The notes beneath the pieces are model-generated. The model was not told the origin of the DNA, did not search any database, and saw nothing but the letters and a program-made list of their open reading frames with translations. This document shows positions 16,755 through 25,445 of a DNA stretch of 64,000 bases, piece after piece. The stretch is from assembly GCF_013823385.1 (NCBI RefSeq), contig NZ_PNMA01000009.1:51879-115878 (forward strand), written 5' to 3'. Source of the stretch: Hyphomonas sp. (lineage in GTDB: Bacteria > Pseudomonadota > Alphaproteobacteria > Caulobacterales > Hyphomonadaceae). The position numbers were made by a program, and so were the translations under genes. Position 1 is the first letter of the stretch. The number at the start of each line of letters is the position of its first letter.

Positions 16755-17965
16755 AAGCCCGGCTCTCCTTCGGTCCCGGCGCGCTGGTAGCGGCTGCCTT
16801 CATTGGTCCGGGTACGGTAACGGCTTGCACGCTGGCAGGGGCCAATTTCGGCTTTGCGCTGGTCTGGGCGCTGGTGTTTGCCACGCTGGCGACCATCATC
16901 CTGCAGGAAATGACCGTGCGCCTTGGTATTCTGGGCGGCGCGGGGCTCGGCGAAGCGCTGGTGGCGCCCGGCACGCCAGCGGCGCTGAAATGGGGCGCGA
17001 TCATCCTTGTGCTGGCGGCGCTGGCGCTGGGCAATGCGGCGTATGAAGCGGGCAATATTACGGGCGGCGCGCTGGGCATGCGCGCCATCCTCGGAGAGGG
17101 GGACGGTGTGCAGCGGATCGCTGCCCTCGCCACCGGACTCATAGCGGCGCTTGTGCTGCTGCTCGGGCGTTACAAGACGCTGGAGCGGTTCCTCATTGGA
17201 CTTGTCATCCTCATGAGCCTCGCCTTTGCGGCCAGCCTCGTGCTGGTGCGGCCTGACCTTGGCGCGATGCTGGGGGGGCTGCGCCCGCAGCTGCCAGATG
17301 GCAGCCTGCTGACGGCCATGGCGCTGATCGGCACGACGATTGTGCCGTATAACCTCTTCCTCCACGCCGCCGCCGTGCGTGAGCGCTGGAAGGAGAATAC
17401 CGAGGCAGGCCTTGCCGCCGCGATTGCCGATACGCGCGTCTCCGTTGGTCTCGGCGGGCTCATATCCATCCTTGTGCTGAGCACGGCGGCCGCAAGCCTT
17501 TTTGGTGCCGGGCTGGTCATCAGCAGCGGGGCGGACATGGCCTTGGCGCTGGAGCCGGCCTATGGCCCGGCCGCGCGCATCCTGGTTGGCGCGGGCCTCT
17601 GCGCGGCGGGGCTTTCCTCCGCCATCACGGCGCCGCTCGCCACCGCCTATGCCGTGTGCGAAGTGACAGGCCGGCCAAAATCGGGCTGGCTGTTCAAGGG
17701 CATCGCGCTGACGATTGTGGCGATCGGGCTCAGCGTGGCGCTGCTCGGCATCCGGCCGGTGCAACTGATCCTTGTGGCGCAGGTGGCCAATGGTCTGCTG
17801 CTGCCCATTGTGGCCGTCTTCCTGCTGATCACCATGAACCGGAAGTCGGTGCTTGGGGATCATGTCAATGGGCCGGTGCGCAATGCGCTCGGCGGGCTGG
17901 TTGTCCTCGTGGCGGCGTTTCTCGGACTGCGGCTTATCCTGCGCGCGGTGGGCATCTGGCCATGA
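16751..17965 (+). CDS. Nramp-like transporter (YcsG type), metal ligands replaced
   Basis: A 404-residue membrane protein of the Nramp/APC fold with about 11 hydrophobic helices. The canonical metal site is altered: in TM1 DPGN is replaced by GPGT (G19-P20-G21-T22), and in TM6 the MPHN motif is VPYN (V198-P199-Y200-N201), so the Asp, Asn and Met ligands are all missing. The rest of the TM6 region (ALIGTTIVPYNLFLHAAAVR) still aligns well. Bacillus YcsG is a relative also found with pxpA, pxpB and pxpC genes. Its operon position suggests it imports 5-oxoproline or a related amide rather than Mn2+ or Fe2+; that substrate is inference. Confidence 0.85.
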   Translation: MKARLSFGPGALVAAAFIGPGTVTACTLAGANFGFALVWALVFATLATIILQEMTVRLGILGGAGLGEALVAPGTPAALKWGAIILVLAALALGNAAYEAGNITGGALGMRAILGEGDGVQRIAALATGLIAALVLLLGRYKTLERFLIGLVILMSLAFAASLVLVRPDLGAMLGGLRPQLPDGSLLTAMALIGTTIVPYNLFLHAAAVRERWKENTEAGLAAAIADTRVSVGLGGLISILVLSTAAASLFGAGLVISSGADMALALEPAYGPAARILVGAGLCAAGLSSAITAPLATAYAVCEVTGRPKSGWLFKGIALTIVAIGLSVALLGIRPVQLILVAQVANGLLLPIVAVFLLITMNRKSVLGDHVNGPVRNALGGLVVLVAAFLGLRLILRAVGIWP

Positions 17966-18714
17966 CGCGCCGCATCTGTCTCAATGCCGATATTGGCGAG
18001 CTTCCGGGTGAGGCGGGCAGGGCGCTCGACCGGGCGATTCTCAGGGTTGTGTCCCGCTGCAGCATCGCCTGTGGCGGGCATGCGGGCGATGCGGCGTCCA
18101 TGGCGCAGACGCTGGAGATGGCGCAGGAGTTTGGCGTGCTGGCGGGCGCGCATCCCTCTTATCCCGACCGGGCGGGATTTGGCCGTTCCCGGAACAATAT
18201 GTCTGGGGCGGAGCTTGCCGTTTCGCTGAAAGATCAGGTGTCTGAGCTTCAGCGTATCGCGGCGGCGACCGGCGCGCAGGTCCGCCATATCAAGCCGCAT
18301 GGGGCGCTGTACAATGATGCGGCGAAGGACGAAGGGCTTGCCGGTATGGTTGCCGCGCTGTGCGTGGAGACGGGCATCCCGGCGCTGCTCGGCCCGCCGG
18401 CTTCGGAGATGGAGCGGGCGGCGCGGACAGGCGGCCTCACCTATATTGCCGAGGGCTTTGCCGACCGCGCCTATGAGGCCGATCTCAGCCTCACCCCGCG
18501 CAATCTTCCGGGGGCGGTGTTTCATGATCCCGAAACCCAGCGCGCCCAGGCGCTGTCCATCGCCCTGCGCCATGAGGTCACCACGCGCACTGGCGAAACC
18601 ATTCCGCTCCACGTTCAGACGCTCTGCCTGCATGGCGACACGCCGGGCGCGGCGGAGAATGCCGCCTTGCTCCGCGCCGCGCTGGAAGCGCAGGGCATTG
18701 CCATCTGCCCATGA
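17962..18714 (+). CDS. pxpA: 5-oxoprolinase subunit A (LamB/YcsF family)
   Basis: A 250-residue LamB/YcsF protein, now known as PxpA, which with PxpB and PxpC hydrolyses 5-oxoproline to glutamate using ATP. Motifs: RRICLNADIGELPGEAGRAL, SIACGGHAGDAASMAQTLEM, GAHPSYPDRAGFGRS, VRHIKPHGALYNDAAKDEGL, AEGFADRAYE and LCLHGDTPGAAENAALLR. The ATG at 17962 overlaps the transporter stop by four bases, and its own stop overlaps pxpB by four. An open frame extends upstream inside the transporter gene but without homology. Confidence 0.93.
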   Translation: MTRRICLNADIGELPGEAGRALDRAILRVVSRCSIACGGHAGDAASMAQTLEMAQEFGVLAGAHPSYPDRAGFGRSRNNMSGAELAVSLKDQVSELQRIAAATGAQVRHIKPHGALYNDAAKDEGLAGMVAALCVETGIPALLGPPASEMERAARTGGLTYIAEGFADRAYEADLSLTPRNLPGAVFHDPETQRAQALSIALRHEVTTRTGETIPLHVQTLCLHGDTPGAAENAALLRAALEAQGIAICP

Positions 18715-19340
18715 ACGCGCCGGAGATATTCTTCGTGGGGGATGATGCGCTCGCCGTGAAGGTGGCGGCGCGCGCGGCGCGCCACGCGCTGGCGGCGGCG
18801 CTGCGCGCTTCGGGGCAATGGGTGGACGTGGTGCCGGGCAAGGGCGAGGTCACCGTTCAATTCGATCCTCTGGCCATCCCTCCCAGCCAGGCGGAGGCCT
18901 TGTTGCGCCAGCAAGCGGAAGATATTCCGGAGACAGAGGACATTCCGGCGCAGACTATCACCCTGCACATGCAGGCGGACGACGCCGCCGCGCCGGATCT
19001 TGCCCGTATCGCTGCAGAAAATGGCCTGACGCCGGAGGCCTTCCTTGCGCGCATAGCGGCCTCGCCGCTGATTGTCGACATGATGGGTTTCACCGCCGGT
19101 TTTGCTTATGTTGCCGGGGTAGACCCCGCGCTGGTTGCGCCGCGCCTCGATACGCCCCGGCAGAGGGTCCCGGCGGGTTCGGTGGGCATGATTTCCGGCC
19201 AGCTGGGTCTCTATGCGCTCGCGGGGCCGGCAGGCTGGCCGGTCATTGGCCGCATTGCGGAGCCGCTGTTCGATGCCCGGCGGGAGACGCCCTTCACCCT
19301 GGACGCGGGCGTCCGCATCCGGCTGCTGATAGAGCGGTGA
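18711..19340 (+). CDS. pxpB: 5-oxoprolinase subunit B (KipI family)
   Basis: A 209-residue KipI-like protein, the allophanate-hydrolase subunit 1 fold. It has EIFFVGDDALAVKVA, the central GEVTVQFDPLAIPPSQAEAL, PLIVDMMGFTAGFAYVAGVD (family P..Y..GF.PGFAYL-like motif), APRLDTPRQRVPAGSVGM and AGPAGWPVIGRIAEPLFD. It acts in the cytoplasm with PxpA and PxpC. The first half is more diverged than usual, lacking the full family N-terminal motif, but the C-terminal half is clear. Confidence 0.9.
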   Translation: MNAPEIFFVGDDALAVKVAARAARHALAAALRASGQWVDVVPGKGEVTVQFDPLAIPPSQAEALLRQQAEDIPETEDIPAQTITLHMQADDAAAPDLARIAAENGLTPEAFLARIAASPLIVDMMGFTAGFAYVAGVDPALVAPRLDTPRQRVPAGSVGMISGQLGLYALAGPAGWPVIGRIAEPLFDARRETPFTLDAGVRIRLLIER

Positions 19341-19342
19341 GC

Positions 19343-20272
19343 ATGGCGCTGACGGTCCTCAAGCCTGGCCCATTGGCCACCCTTCAGGGCAGCGCCCGCC
19401 AGGGCCTGCGCTATCAGGGCATCCCCGCCAGCGGCCCGGCTGATCCGCTCTCCATGGCGCTGGCCAACCGCCTTTGTGGCAACGCTTCGGAAGCCACCGC
19501 AATTGAAATCACCTTCGGCGGCGCAGCCTTCGAGTTTCATCAGGATACGGCATTTTCCTTCGCAGGCGCGGCGCTATCGGCTGCGCTGTCGGGCATGTCT
19601 GTGCCCGCCCATGAAGCCCTGGAAGCAAGGCGCGGTGATGTTCTGACGTTTGATCATCCACCTTCCGGGGTGCGGACATATCTTGCCATACCGGGCGGCT
19701 TTCGCGCCGAGACGATGTTCGGGAGCGCATCGACCTTTCTGCCTGCCGGGTTTGGCGGTTTTTCCGGCCGCGCGCTGCGGGCGGGTGATCAGATTGAAAG
19801 GGCAGGCGCAGCGAACAAGCCCCCGCCTCTCGCCACGCCTGCCCCCCTGCGGCCGCACATGGCGCGGGCCCACAGTCTGAGAGCGGTTCCCGGTCCGGAC
19901 TTTGCGGCGCTGACGCCCGCTGTCTGGCGGGAAACCTTCCAGACAACCCACCGGATGGACCGCACGGGCCTCGAACTCGCCGGCAACTGGCCAAGGCCAG
20001 AAGGCGGCGGACATCGTCCGAGTGCGGCATTGTTTACCGGCGCCGTACAGCTGACACCGTCGGGAAACGCCTTTGTCCTGCTGCCGGACGCGCAGACAAC
20101 CGGAGGCTATCTGCACGTCCTGCAGGTTATCCGGGCAGACCGGCATCTGCTTGGCCAGATCGCGCCGGGGGATCGCATCAGTTTTCTGAGCAGATCCACA
20201 GAAGACGCTTATCAGGATCTCCGGGCAAAAGCCGGATACATCGCAGAATGGCTGCCGGATTTCCGCTTCTAG
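19343..20272 (+). CDS. pxpC: 5-oxoprolinase subunit C (KipA family)
   Basis: A 309-residue biotin-dependent-carboxyltransferase-like (KipA, allophanate hydrolase subunit 2) protein. Motifs: GPLATLQGSARQGLRYQGIP, SGPADPLSMALANRLCGNAS, AIEITFGG, GVRTYLAIPGGF, FQTTHRMDRTGLELAGNW and LPDAQTTGGYLHVLQVIRAD. It starts two bases after the pxpB stop, completing the 5-oxoprolinase operon. Its stop codon overlaps the end of a small minus-strand gene by four bases. Confidence 0.92.
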   Translation: MALTVLKPGPLATLQGSARQGLRYQGIPASGPADPLSMALANRLCGNASEATAIEITFGGAAFEFHQDTAFSFAGAALSAALSGMSVPAHEALEARRGDVLTFDHPPSGVRTYLAIPGGFRAETMFGSASTFLPAGFGGFSGRALRAGDQIERAGAANKPPPLATPAPLRPHMARAHSLRAVPGPDFAALTPAVWRETFQTTHRMDRTGLELAGNWPRPEGGGHRPSAALFTGAVQLTPSGNAFVLLPDAQTTGGYLHVLQVIRADRHLLGQIAPGDRISFLSRSTEDAYQDLRAKAGYIAEWLPDFRF

Positions 20273-20424
20273 GGCGGTGGTCCGTCTGTAGGCGAACCAT
20301 CTGAACTATAGCAGCGGCCGTCCATTTCCCGCTCGCGCGCATGCGCGGCCACCCACCACGCACCCAGCACGAAGCCGAAACTCGTCCCGACCCAGAACAT
20401 TACAAGAGAGATAAACCACGTCAC
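20269..20424 (-). CDS. Small single-span membrane protein, unknown
   Basis: A 51-residue frame starting with GTG at 20424, eight bases after a perfect AAGGAGGT ribosome-binding site. Residues 4-27 form one hydrophobic helix with a glycine pattern (FWVGTSFGFVLGAWWVAA), followed by a charged HAREREMDGR and a polar, Pro-rich tail. Its end overlaps the pxpC stop in antisense. The strong Shine-Dalgarno and membrane pattern argue for a real gene. I do not recognise a family; tiny proteins of this design occur in prophages, but no other phage gene is near. Confidence 0.6.
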   Translation of the reverse strand: MTWFISLVMFWVGTSFGFVLGAWWVAAHAREREMDGRCYSSDGSPTDGPPP

Positions 20425-21022
20425 AATCCACACCTCCTTGGTGATCCAAGGCTTAGGAAAATGATCTCCGATGAACTATCGCGCAGCGCCGTTTTCCAGC
20501 GCCTATCCCCAGATTGATGGCCGGGCCTGTGGAAAATCTGCTTATGTTCGCAGCGCGGAACCGTCAGTATACGTGGTTATCACAAATTAAGCAAGAATTG
20601 CGTTACAAATAAGTCATGACACGGAGGATGTATATTTCCCTCCTGTCGTGAATTTCGCGATGAAAGGCTCGAAAATGGGGGAGGGTGTGCCGCCATGAGA
20701 CGATACGGATTGATCAATCCTCGTGGGGAGAGAACTGCCGCCGGATCGGTCGCCCAGCGCTTGGGTAGAGCTTCTGGCGAGGCGCGGCTTTCGGTGGCGT
20801 GTGTGAGAATTTCAGGGGTCCCTATCAGATAGACTCCGCCGGGAGAGCGGGCCTGCGTGCCGCTGGGGAAGGCGGTGGGCGCCCGCGAGTCCGGGCAGGT
20901 TGCCGTGGCTTCCTGCGGCGCGCGACCGGAACGGGTAGGCTCTTGACAGAAATAATAGATGGATGTCCAACAAACATTATATGGCCCAAGAGGCGATAAA
21001 TAAGACATCCTGGGAGGATACA
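20425..21022. other. Long spacer before TonB receptor, no gene seen
   Basis: About 600 bases without a credible gene. It holds a perfect 14-bp palindrome GGATTGATCAATCC at 20707-20720 and a GC-rich stretch at about 20725-20935 rich in short self-complementary segments, which could be a structured 5' leader. I tested it by eye against cobalamin and glycine riboswitch consensus and it lacks their diagnostic cores. A TTGACA box lies at 20944-20949. Confidence 0.45.
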
Positions 21023-23359
21023 TTGTCATTCAAACGTAACGTGCGGCTTCTGGCCGGTACGGCCCTTGTCTGGTGTGCGGCGCTCGAAGGCGCCTGGGCA
21101 CAGGAAGCCACCACCCCCGCTGAGCCCGAAGCTGCCGAGCCTGCCGCGCAGGAAAATGATCGCCGCCTGTCCACCGTCACGGTGACCGCGCAACGCCGCG
21201 AAGAGAGCGTTCAGGACGTGCCGCTCGCCGTCACCGCTGTCACGGGCGAGCAGATGGCCGCCCTTCGCGTGGAGAATATCGAGAATATCAGCCTCGTTTC
21301 GCCCAGCATCACGTTCAGCAAGACCAACTCTCCGGCTGCTTCCTCCAACATCCAGATCCGCGGCATCGGTACGACCGGTCAGTCGCGCGTGTTTGAAGGC
21401 GCCGTGGGCGTGTTCATCGACGGCGTTTACAGAACGCGTTCCGGCCAGGCCCTGTCGAGCTTCCTTGACATGGATGGTCTGCAGGTTCTGCGCGGCCCCC
21501 AGGGCACGCTGTTCGGCAAGAACACGTCGGCTGGCGCCCTGCTGCTCAATTCGGCTGCGCCCAATCTTGATGAAGTCTCCGGCTTCGTCTCGGCCAGCTA
21601 TGGCAACTATAATGCGTTCGACGTTTCGGGCGCTGTGAACATTCCTGTGTCGGACACGTTTGCGCTGCGCGTTGCGGCCAGCCATTCGGAGCAGGACGGT
21701 TTCCTTGAGAGCCCCGCTGGCAAGAGCGAGGGCGACCAGAATATGGACTCGTTCAAGATCAGCGCCCTGTGGGAGCCGACCGACTCCCTCTCGCTGAAGC
21801 TGATCGCGGACTATTCCAAGCAGGATGACGAAGTGGGCTATGCCACCGTCAACGTTGTGGATGGCCCGCTGACGCCGCTGATCAACGCGCTCACCCTGGC
21901 AAACGGCCTTGCCGTTCCGTCCAGCAACATCAAGGACTATCAGGCCAGCATCAATACGCCGACCTCCAACAAGGTCGAAGACAAGGGCATTGCGCTACTG
22001 GTGGATTGGGATGTCGGCCCCGGCACGCTGAAATCGGTCACTGCGCTGCGCGAGTATGACACCGTTCAGACCGCCGACGCAGACTTCACCGGCGCAGACA
22101 TCCTGAACATCAACGAGCTATTCAATTCGCAGTTCTTCTCGCAGGAATTCACCTATGGCGGTGAACTCTCCGGCACGGTGAATGCCAACTATCTGTTCGG
22201 CGTCTTCTACTCCGATGAAGAACTGGACATGGGCCGCAACCTGTCGCACGGCACGCAGGCTCAGGCTTTCTGGAACACGCTTCTGGGCGCGCAGGGCGTG
22301 CCCTCGGCCATCATCAATGCGGCCCCTGGCGAATGGGCGCGCGAAGTGCTCATCGGCAAGGCTGAATCCCTCGCGCTCTTCACGCACTGGGATTTTGCCC
22401 TCACCGAGAAAGTCAACCTGATCACGGGCCTGCGGTACTCCGAAGACGACAAGACCGGTTCGTTCAACTACGATCTCTTCCGTGATCCGGTGTTCGATCC
22501 CTTCGCCATTGCCGGCTCCGGCCCTGGCCCGGAATATGCCCGCAAGTTCTCCGACGAGGCCATCTCCGGCACGCTCAGCCTGCAATACCGTCTGAACTCG
22601 GACGTTATGTATTACGCAAGCTACAACCGCGGCTACAAGGCCGGCGGCGTCAATGTCGATGCCAGCGGCGCCGGCGTTCCGGGCAGCTCGCTCAACCCGC
22701 TGGATACCGGCTCGTCAGCTGATCCGGTGTTCGCGCCCGAAACCATCGACGCCTATGAAATCGGCGCCAAGGTGGACTGGATGAACGGCGCAGCCCGTAC
22801 CAACGTCGCGGTCTTCTATAACGACATTCAGGACCTTCAGGTGGCTCAGTTCCTCGGGCTGATCTTCACCATCCTGAACTCGCCGAAAGCGGAATCCTAC
22901 GGCGCAGAGTTCGAGCATACCCAGGCGCTCAACGACTATCTGACCTGGAATGCGTCGGCCACCTGGCTGCCGGAAGCAAGCTATGGCGAAGATGCCGGCA
23001 TCGGCGTTCTCTCCGGCCGCCGCTTCCCCAACGCCCCGGAACTCTCGGCAAACACCTCACTGAACCTGAACTATGAACTCTCCGGTGGCAAGGCGCTGAC
23101 GGGACTCCTGCAGGTCCAGTATATGGGTGACCGGTACACCAACACCGCGTCAAACCTGAAGGAAGATGCGGTCACGTTGGTGAACGGCAATCTCGGGCTC
23201 ACATTTGACTCCGGGCTTTCGGTCTCCGCCTTCATCCGCAATGCGTTCGATGAGCGCTATGTGATGCAGCACTTCAACACGCCGATCCAGGACACCGACC
23301 GGAACGGCTATGTCGCCGCGCCGCGTACCTTCGGTGTGGCCGTCCGCAAGACCTTCTGA
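21023..23359 (+). CDS. TonB-dependent receptor
   Basis: Outer-membrane receptor of 778 residues: signal peptide (MSFKRNVRLLAGTALVWCAA LEGAWAQ), an Ala/Pro/Glu linker, TVTVTAQRREESVQDVPLAV, plug motifs IRGIGTTGQSRVFEGAVGVF and LQVLRGPQGTLFGKNTSAGA, and a barrel ending RTFGVAVRKTF with terminal Phe. The start is taken as TTG at 21023, five bases after GGAGG and exactly at the signal peptide; the ATG at 20963 has no ribosome-binding site. It belongs to the large sphingomonad/Hyphomonas group; the substrate is unknown. TetR and alcohol dehydrogenase genes follow on the same strand. Confidence 0.92.
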   Translation: MSFKRNVRLLAGTALVWCAALEGAWAQEATTPAEPEAAEPAAQENDRRLSTVTVTAQRREESVQDVPLAVTAVTGEQMAALRVENIENISLVSPSITFSKTNSPAASSNIQIRGIGTTGQSRVFEGAVGVFIDGVYRTRSGQALSSFLDMDGLQVLRGPQGTLFGKNTSAGALLLNSAAPNLDEVSGFVSASYGNYNAFDVSGAVNIPVSDTFALRVAASHSEQDGFLESPAGKSEGDQNMDSFKISALWEPTDSLSLKLIADYSKQDDEVGYATVNVVDGPLTPLINALTLANGLAVPSSNIKDYQASINTPTSNKVEDKGIALLVDWDVGPGTLKSVTALREYDTVQTADADFTGADILNINELFNSQFFSQEFTYGGELSGTVNANYLFGVFYSDEELDMGRNLSHGTQAQAFWNTLLGAQGVPSAIINAAPGEWAREVLIGKAESLALFTHWDFALTEKVNLITGLRYSEDDKTGSFNYDLFRDPVFDPFAIAGSGPGPEYARKFSDEAISGTLSLQYRLNSDVMYYASYNRGYKAGGVNVDASGAGVPGSSLNPLDTGSSADPVFAPETIDAYEIGAKVDWMNGAARTNVAVFYNDIQDLQVAQFLGLIFTILNSPKAESYGAEFEHTQALNDYLTWNASATWLPEASYGEDAGIGVLSGRRFPNAPELSANTSLNLNYELSGGKALTGLLQVQYMGDRYTNTASNLKEDAVTLVNGNLGLTFDSGLSVSAFIRNAFDERYVMQHFNTPIQDTDRNGYVAAPRTFGVAVRKTF

Positions 23360-23459
23360 TCCCATTCCCTCTGCCGCGGCGGAAGAAACCGCTTTCGCCG
23401 CGGCCAACTTTATTACGCAGGCGCACAATGAGGCGCCTTGTTTCCTCCCCGAAACTGGC

Positions 23460-23482
23460 GCGCTGCACGCTTTGTGCAGCGC
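23460..23482 (+). terminator. Hairpin after TonB receptor, possible terminator
   Basis: Perfect 9-bp stem GCGCTGCAC/GTGCAGCGC with a five-base loop, followed by CGCATTTTCC. The T-run is short and delayed, so termination is only probable. Confidence 0.4.
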
Positions 23483-23498
23483 CGCATTTTCCAGCGGT

Positions 23499-23518
23499 CC
23501 TGTCATCCATTTGACAGG
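23499..23518. promoter_or_regulatory. Candidate TetR operator upstream of 23607 gene
   Basis: Perfect inverted repeat CCTGTCA-tccatt-TGACAGG, overlapping a TTGACA -35-like box at 23511-23516, 89 bases before the TetR gene. Its position fits autoregulation; binding is inferred. Confidence 0.4.
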
Positions 23519-23606
23519 CTGTGGCAAACACGCATCAATGTTCCCGATGCGTACAAAAAATAAACGGGCAGCCCAAAAAAGCTGACCCTGAATCTCGGGG
23601 GAGATA

Positions 23607-24251
23607 ATGAAACAGCACGAGCGCCGGCAGCAGTCGTCGGACAAACTCATCAATGCCTGCCTGGAGCTAGCCTCCGAGCAGGGCGTCTCAGCACTCACAT
23701 TTGACAATATCGGTCTGCGGGCCGGATACAGCCGCAATCTGGCCTTCCAGAAGTTCGGGTCCAAGAGCGGCCTGCTGGAGGCGGTCATCAACCATCTGCA
23801 CGAAGTAATGTCGGAACGCCGCCGCCGTCAGGATCTCGATTCTCTGGCGGGTCTGGACGCGCTGCTGCTCTATTGCGACGTGCATATCGCCGCGCTCGAC
23901 AAGACGCCGGAGATGAAGGCCTATTTCATCCTGATGAGCGAGGCCATCGCGGCCATGTCCGACATGCGCGGGCAGTTCGTCGGCTCCCACCAGCGCTCGG
24001 CCACAGAGCTCATGCGCATCATCCGCCTCGGCCGCGAGGACGGGTCCATCCGCAAGGATGTGAATGTCGAAATGGCCGCGCGCCTCATCGGCACGCAGCT
24101 GATCGGCATTTCGTCGCAATATCTGATCGAGCCAAGCTTCAATCTGAAGAAGGCCCGCAAGGAACTTCACCAGATCATCCGCGCCGCCTATGGCACCGGC
24201 CAGGAAGCCGCTTCCTCGCGGAAATCCGCGGTGGCGGTGTCGGGCAGATAA
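23607..24251 (+). CDS. TetR-family regulator
   Basis: A 214-residue TetR regulator. HTH: SSDKLINACLELASEQGVSA, LTFDNIGLRAGYSRNLAFQK, FGSKSGLLEAVINHLHE. The C-terminal domain (ALDKTPEMKAYFILMSEAIA; VNVEMAARLIGTQLIGISSQ) matches the general ligand-binding layout. GGGGGAG precedes the ATG. It stands between a TonB receptor and a zinc alcohol dehydrogenase on the same strand and may regulate one or both. Confidence 0.88.
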   Translation: MKQHERRQQSSDKLINACLELASEQGVSALTFDNIGLRAGYSRNLAFQKFGSKSGLLEAVINHLHEVMSERRRRQDLDSLAGLDALLLYCDVHIAALDKTPEMKAYFILMSEAIAAMSDMRGQFVGSHQRSATELMRIIRLGREDGSIRKDVNVEMAARLIGTQLIGISSQYLIEPSFNLKKARKELHQIIRAAYGTGQEAASSRKSAVAVSGR

Positions 24252-24344
24252 TTCCTCCGTTCACGGCAGGGAAAGCTGGCGCTCCGGTTGACGGTCATCC
24301 ACCGCGCTTATAGCGTTGCGTGCAGCTAATCACCGGAGAGAAAG

Positions 24345-25445
24345 ATGAAAACCCAGGCAGCGGTCGCCTATACCGGACAGCCCGGTTTCAAGTATGAAAC
24401 CGTGGAGATTGAGGCGCCGCGCGCCGACGAGATTCTCGTCCGCGTGCTCGGTGTCGGCCTCTGCCATACCGATCTGGTGTTCAGTTCCGGCGCGGCGCCC
24501 TATCCCTTTCCGGCGGTGTTTGGCCATGAAGGCTCCGGCGTGGTCGAAGCGGTCGGCGCGGATGTGACCAAGGTGAAGGCCGGCGACAGCGTGCTCATCA
24601 CCTTCCGCTCCTGCGGCGCGTGCGACCGGTGTGGCACGGGCGACGCTGCCTACTGCCGCACCATGCCGCTGCTGAACTATACCGGCCGGCGCACCGATGG
24701 CACCTCGGCGATCAGCAACGATGCCGGCCCGGTCTCGTCAAACTTCTTCGGCCAGTCCAGCTTTGCCGGCCATGCCATCACCTATGAGCGCAATGTGGTG
24801 AAGGTCGATCCGTCCCTCCCGGTGGAGATCATGGGCCCGCTCGGCTGCGGCATCCAGACCGGGGCCGGCGCCGTGATGCGCTCGCTCGCCGCGAAGAAGG
24901 GCTCAGCCTTCCTCGTCACTGGCGGCGGCTCGGTGGGCCTCAGCGCCGTGATGGGCGCGAAGATCCAGGGCTGCGCCATTATCATCCTGGTTGAGCCGAT
25001 GGAGTCGCGCCGCCAGCTGGCGCTGGAACTCGGCGCAACGCATTGCATCGATCCCGCCGCCACAGCGGACGTGCCTGCGGCCGTGCGCGCAATTGCGCCG
25101 ATGGGGGTGGACAATGCGCTGGATACGACCGGTATTCCGGCAGTTCAGGCGGCTGCGCTTGCCTGCCTTGGGTCGAAAGCCACCCTCGGCCTTGTCGGGG
25201 TCAGCGCGCCGGGCACGCCGATGCCGGGGGATGTGAATACCGTCATGACGTTCGGGCAGGCGGTGAAGGGCATCATCGAGGGCGATTCGGACCCTGATGA
25301 ATTCATCCCGGAACTGATCGAACACTTCAAGGCAGGCCGCCTGCCGTTTGACAAGCTGGTGAAGAAATACCGCCTCAGCGAGATCAGCGAGGCCATCGCC
25401 GCCCAGCATCATGGCGAGTGCGTGAAGGCTGTCCTGATTCCCTAA
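24345..25445 (+). CDS. Zinc-dependent alcohol dehydrogenase (aryl-alcohol type)
   Basis: MDR-superfamily dehydrogenase of 366 residues. The catalytic zinc ligands are in GVGLCHTDLVF and FGHEGSGVVEAVGADV; the structural zinc Cys cluster is CGACDRCGTGDAAYC; the Rossmann loop reads FLVTGGGSVGLSAVMGAKIQ; and PLGCGIQTGAGAV carries the second catalytic zinc Cys. This class (COG1062) includes benzyl-alcohol and glutathione-linked formaldehyde dehydrogenases; the sequence looks closest to the aryl-alcohol branch. Its last bases overlap the convergent hydroxyacid oxidase gene by three. Confidence 0.88.
   Translation: MKTQAAVAYTGQPGFKYETVEIEAPRADEILVRVLGVGLCHTDLVFSSGAAPYPFPAVFGHEGSGVVEAVGADVTKVKAGDSVLITFRSCGACDRCGTGDAAYCRTMPLLNYTGRRTDGTSAISNDAGPVSSNFFGQSSFAGHAITYERNVVKVDPSLPVEIMGPLGCGIQTGAGAVMRSLAAKKGSAFLVTGGGSVGLSAVMGAKIQGCAIIILVEPMESRRQLALELGATHCIDPAATADVPAAVRAIAPMGVDNALDTTGIPAVQAAALACLGSKATLGLVGVSAPGTPMPGDVNTVMTFGQAVKGIIEGDSDPDEFIPELIEHFKAGRLPFDKLVKKYRLSEISEAIAAQHHGECVKAVLIP

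Noticed and set aside
16751..17965. Manganese transporter MntH
   Set aside because: The fold matches Nramp, but the DPGN and MPHN metal-binding motifs are replaced, so the MntH name is not justified.
20820..20935. Cobalamin or glycine riboswitch before the TonB receptor at 21023
   Set aside because: GGGGAAGGCGGTGGGC and GGGAGAGC look suggestive, but the cobalamin GCCACTG/CCCGCNACTGT core and the glycine CCGAAGG core are missing.
20580..21029. 149-residue open frame on the minus strand
   Set aside because: It is Pro/Ser-rich without motifs, has no ribosome-binding site, and covers the promoter and leader of the TonB receptor.
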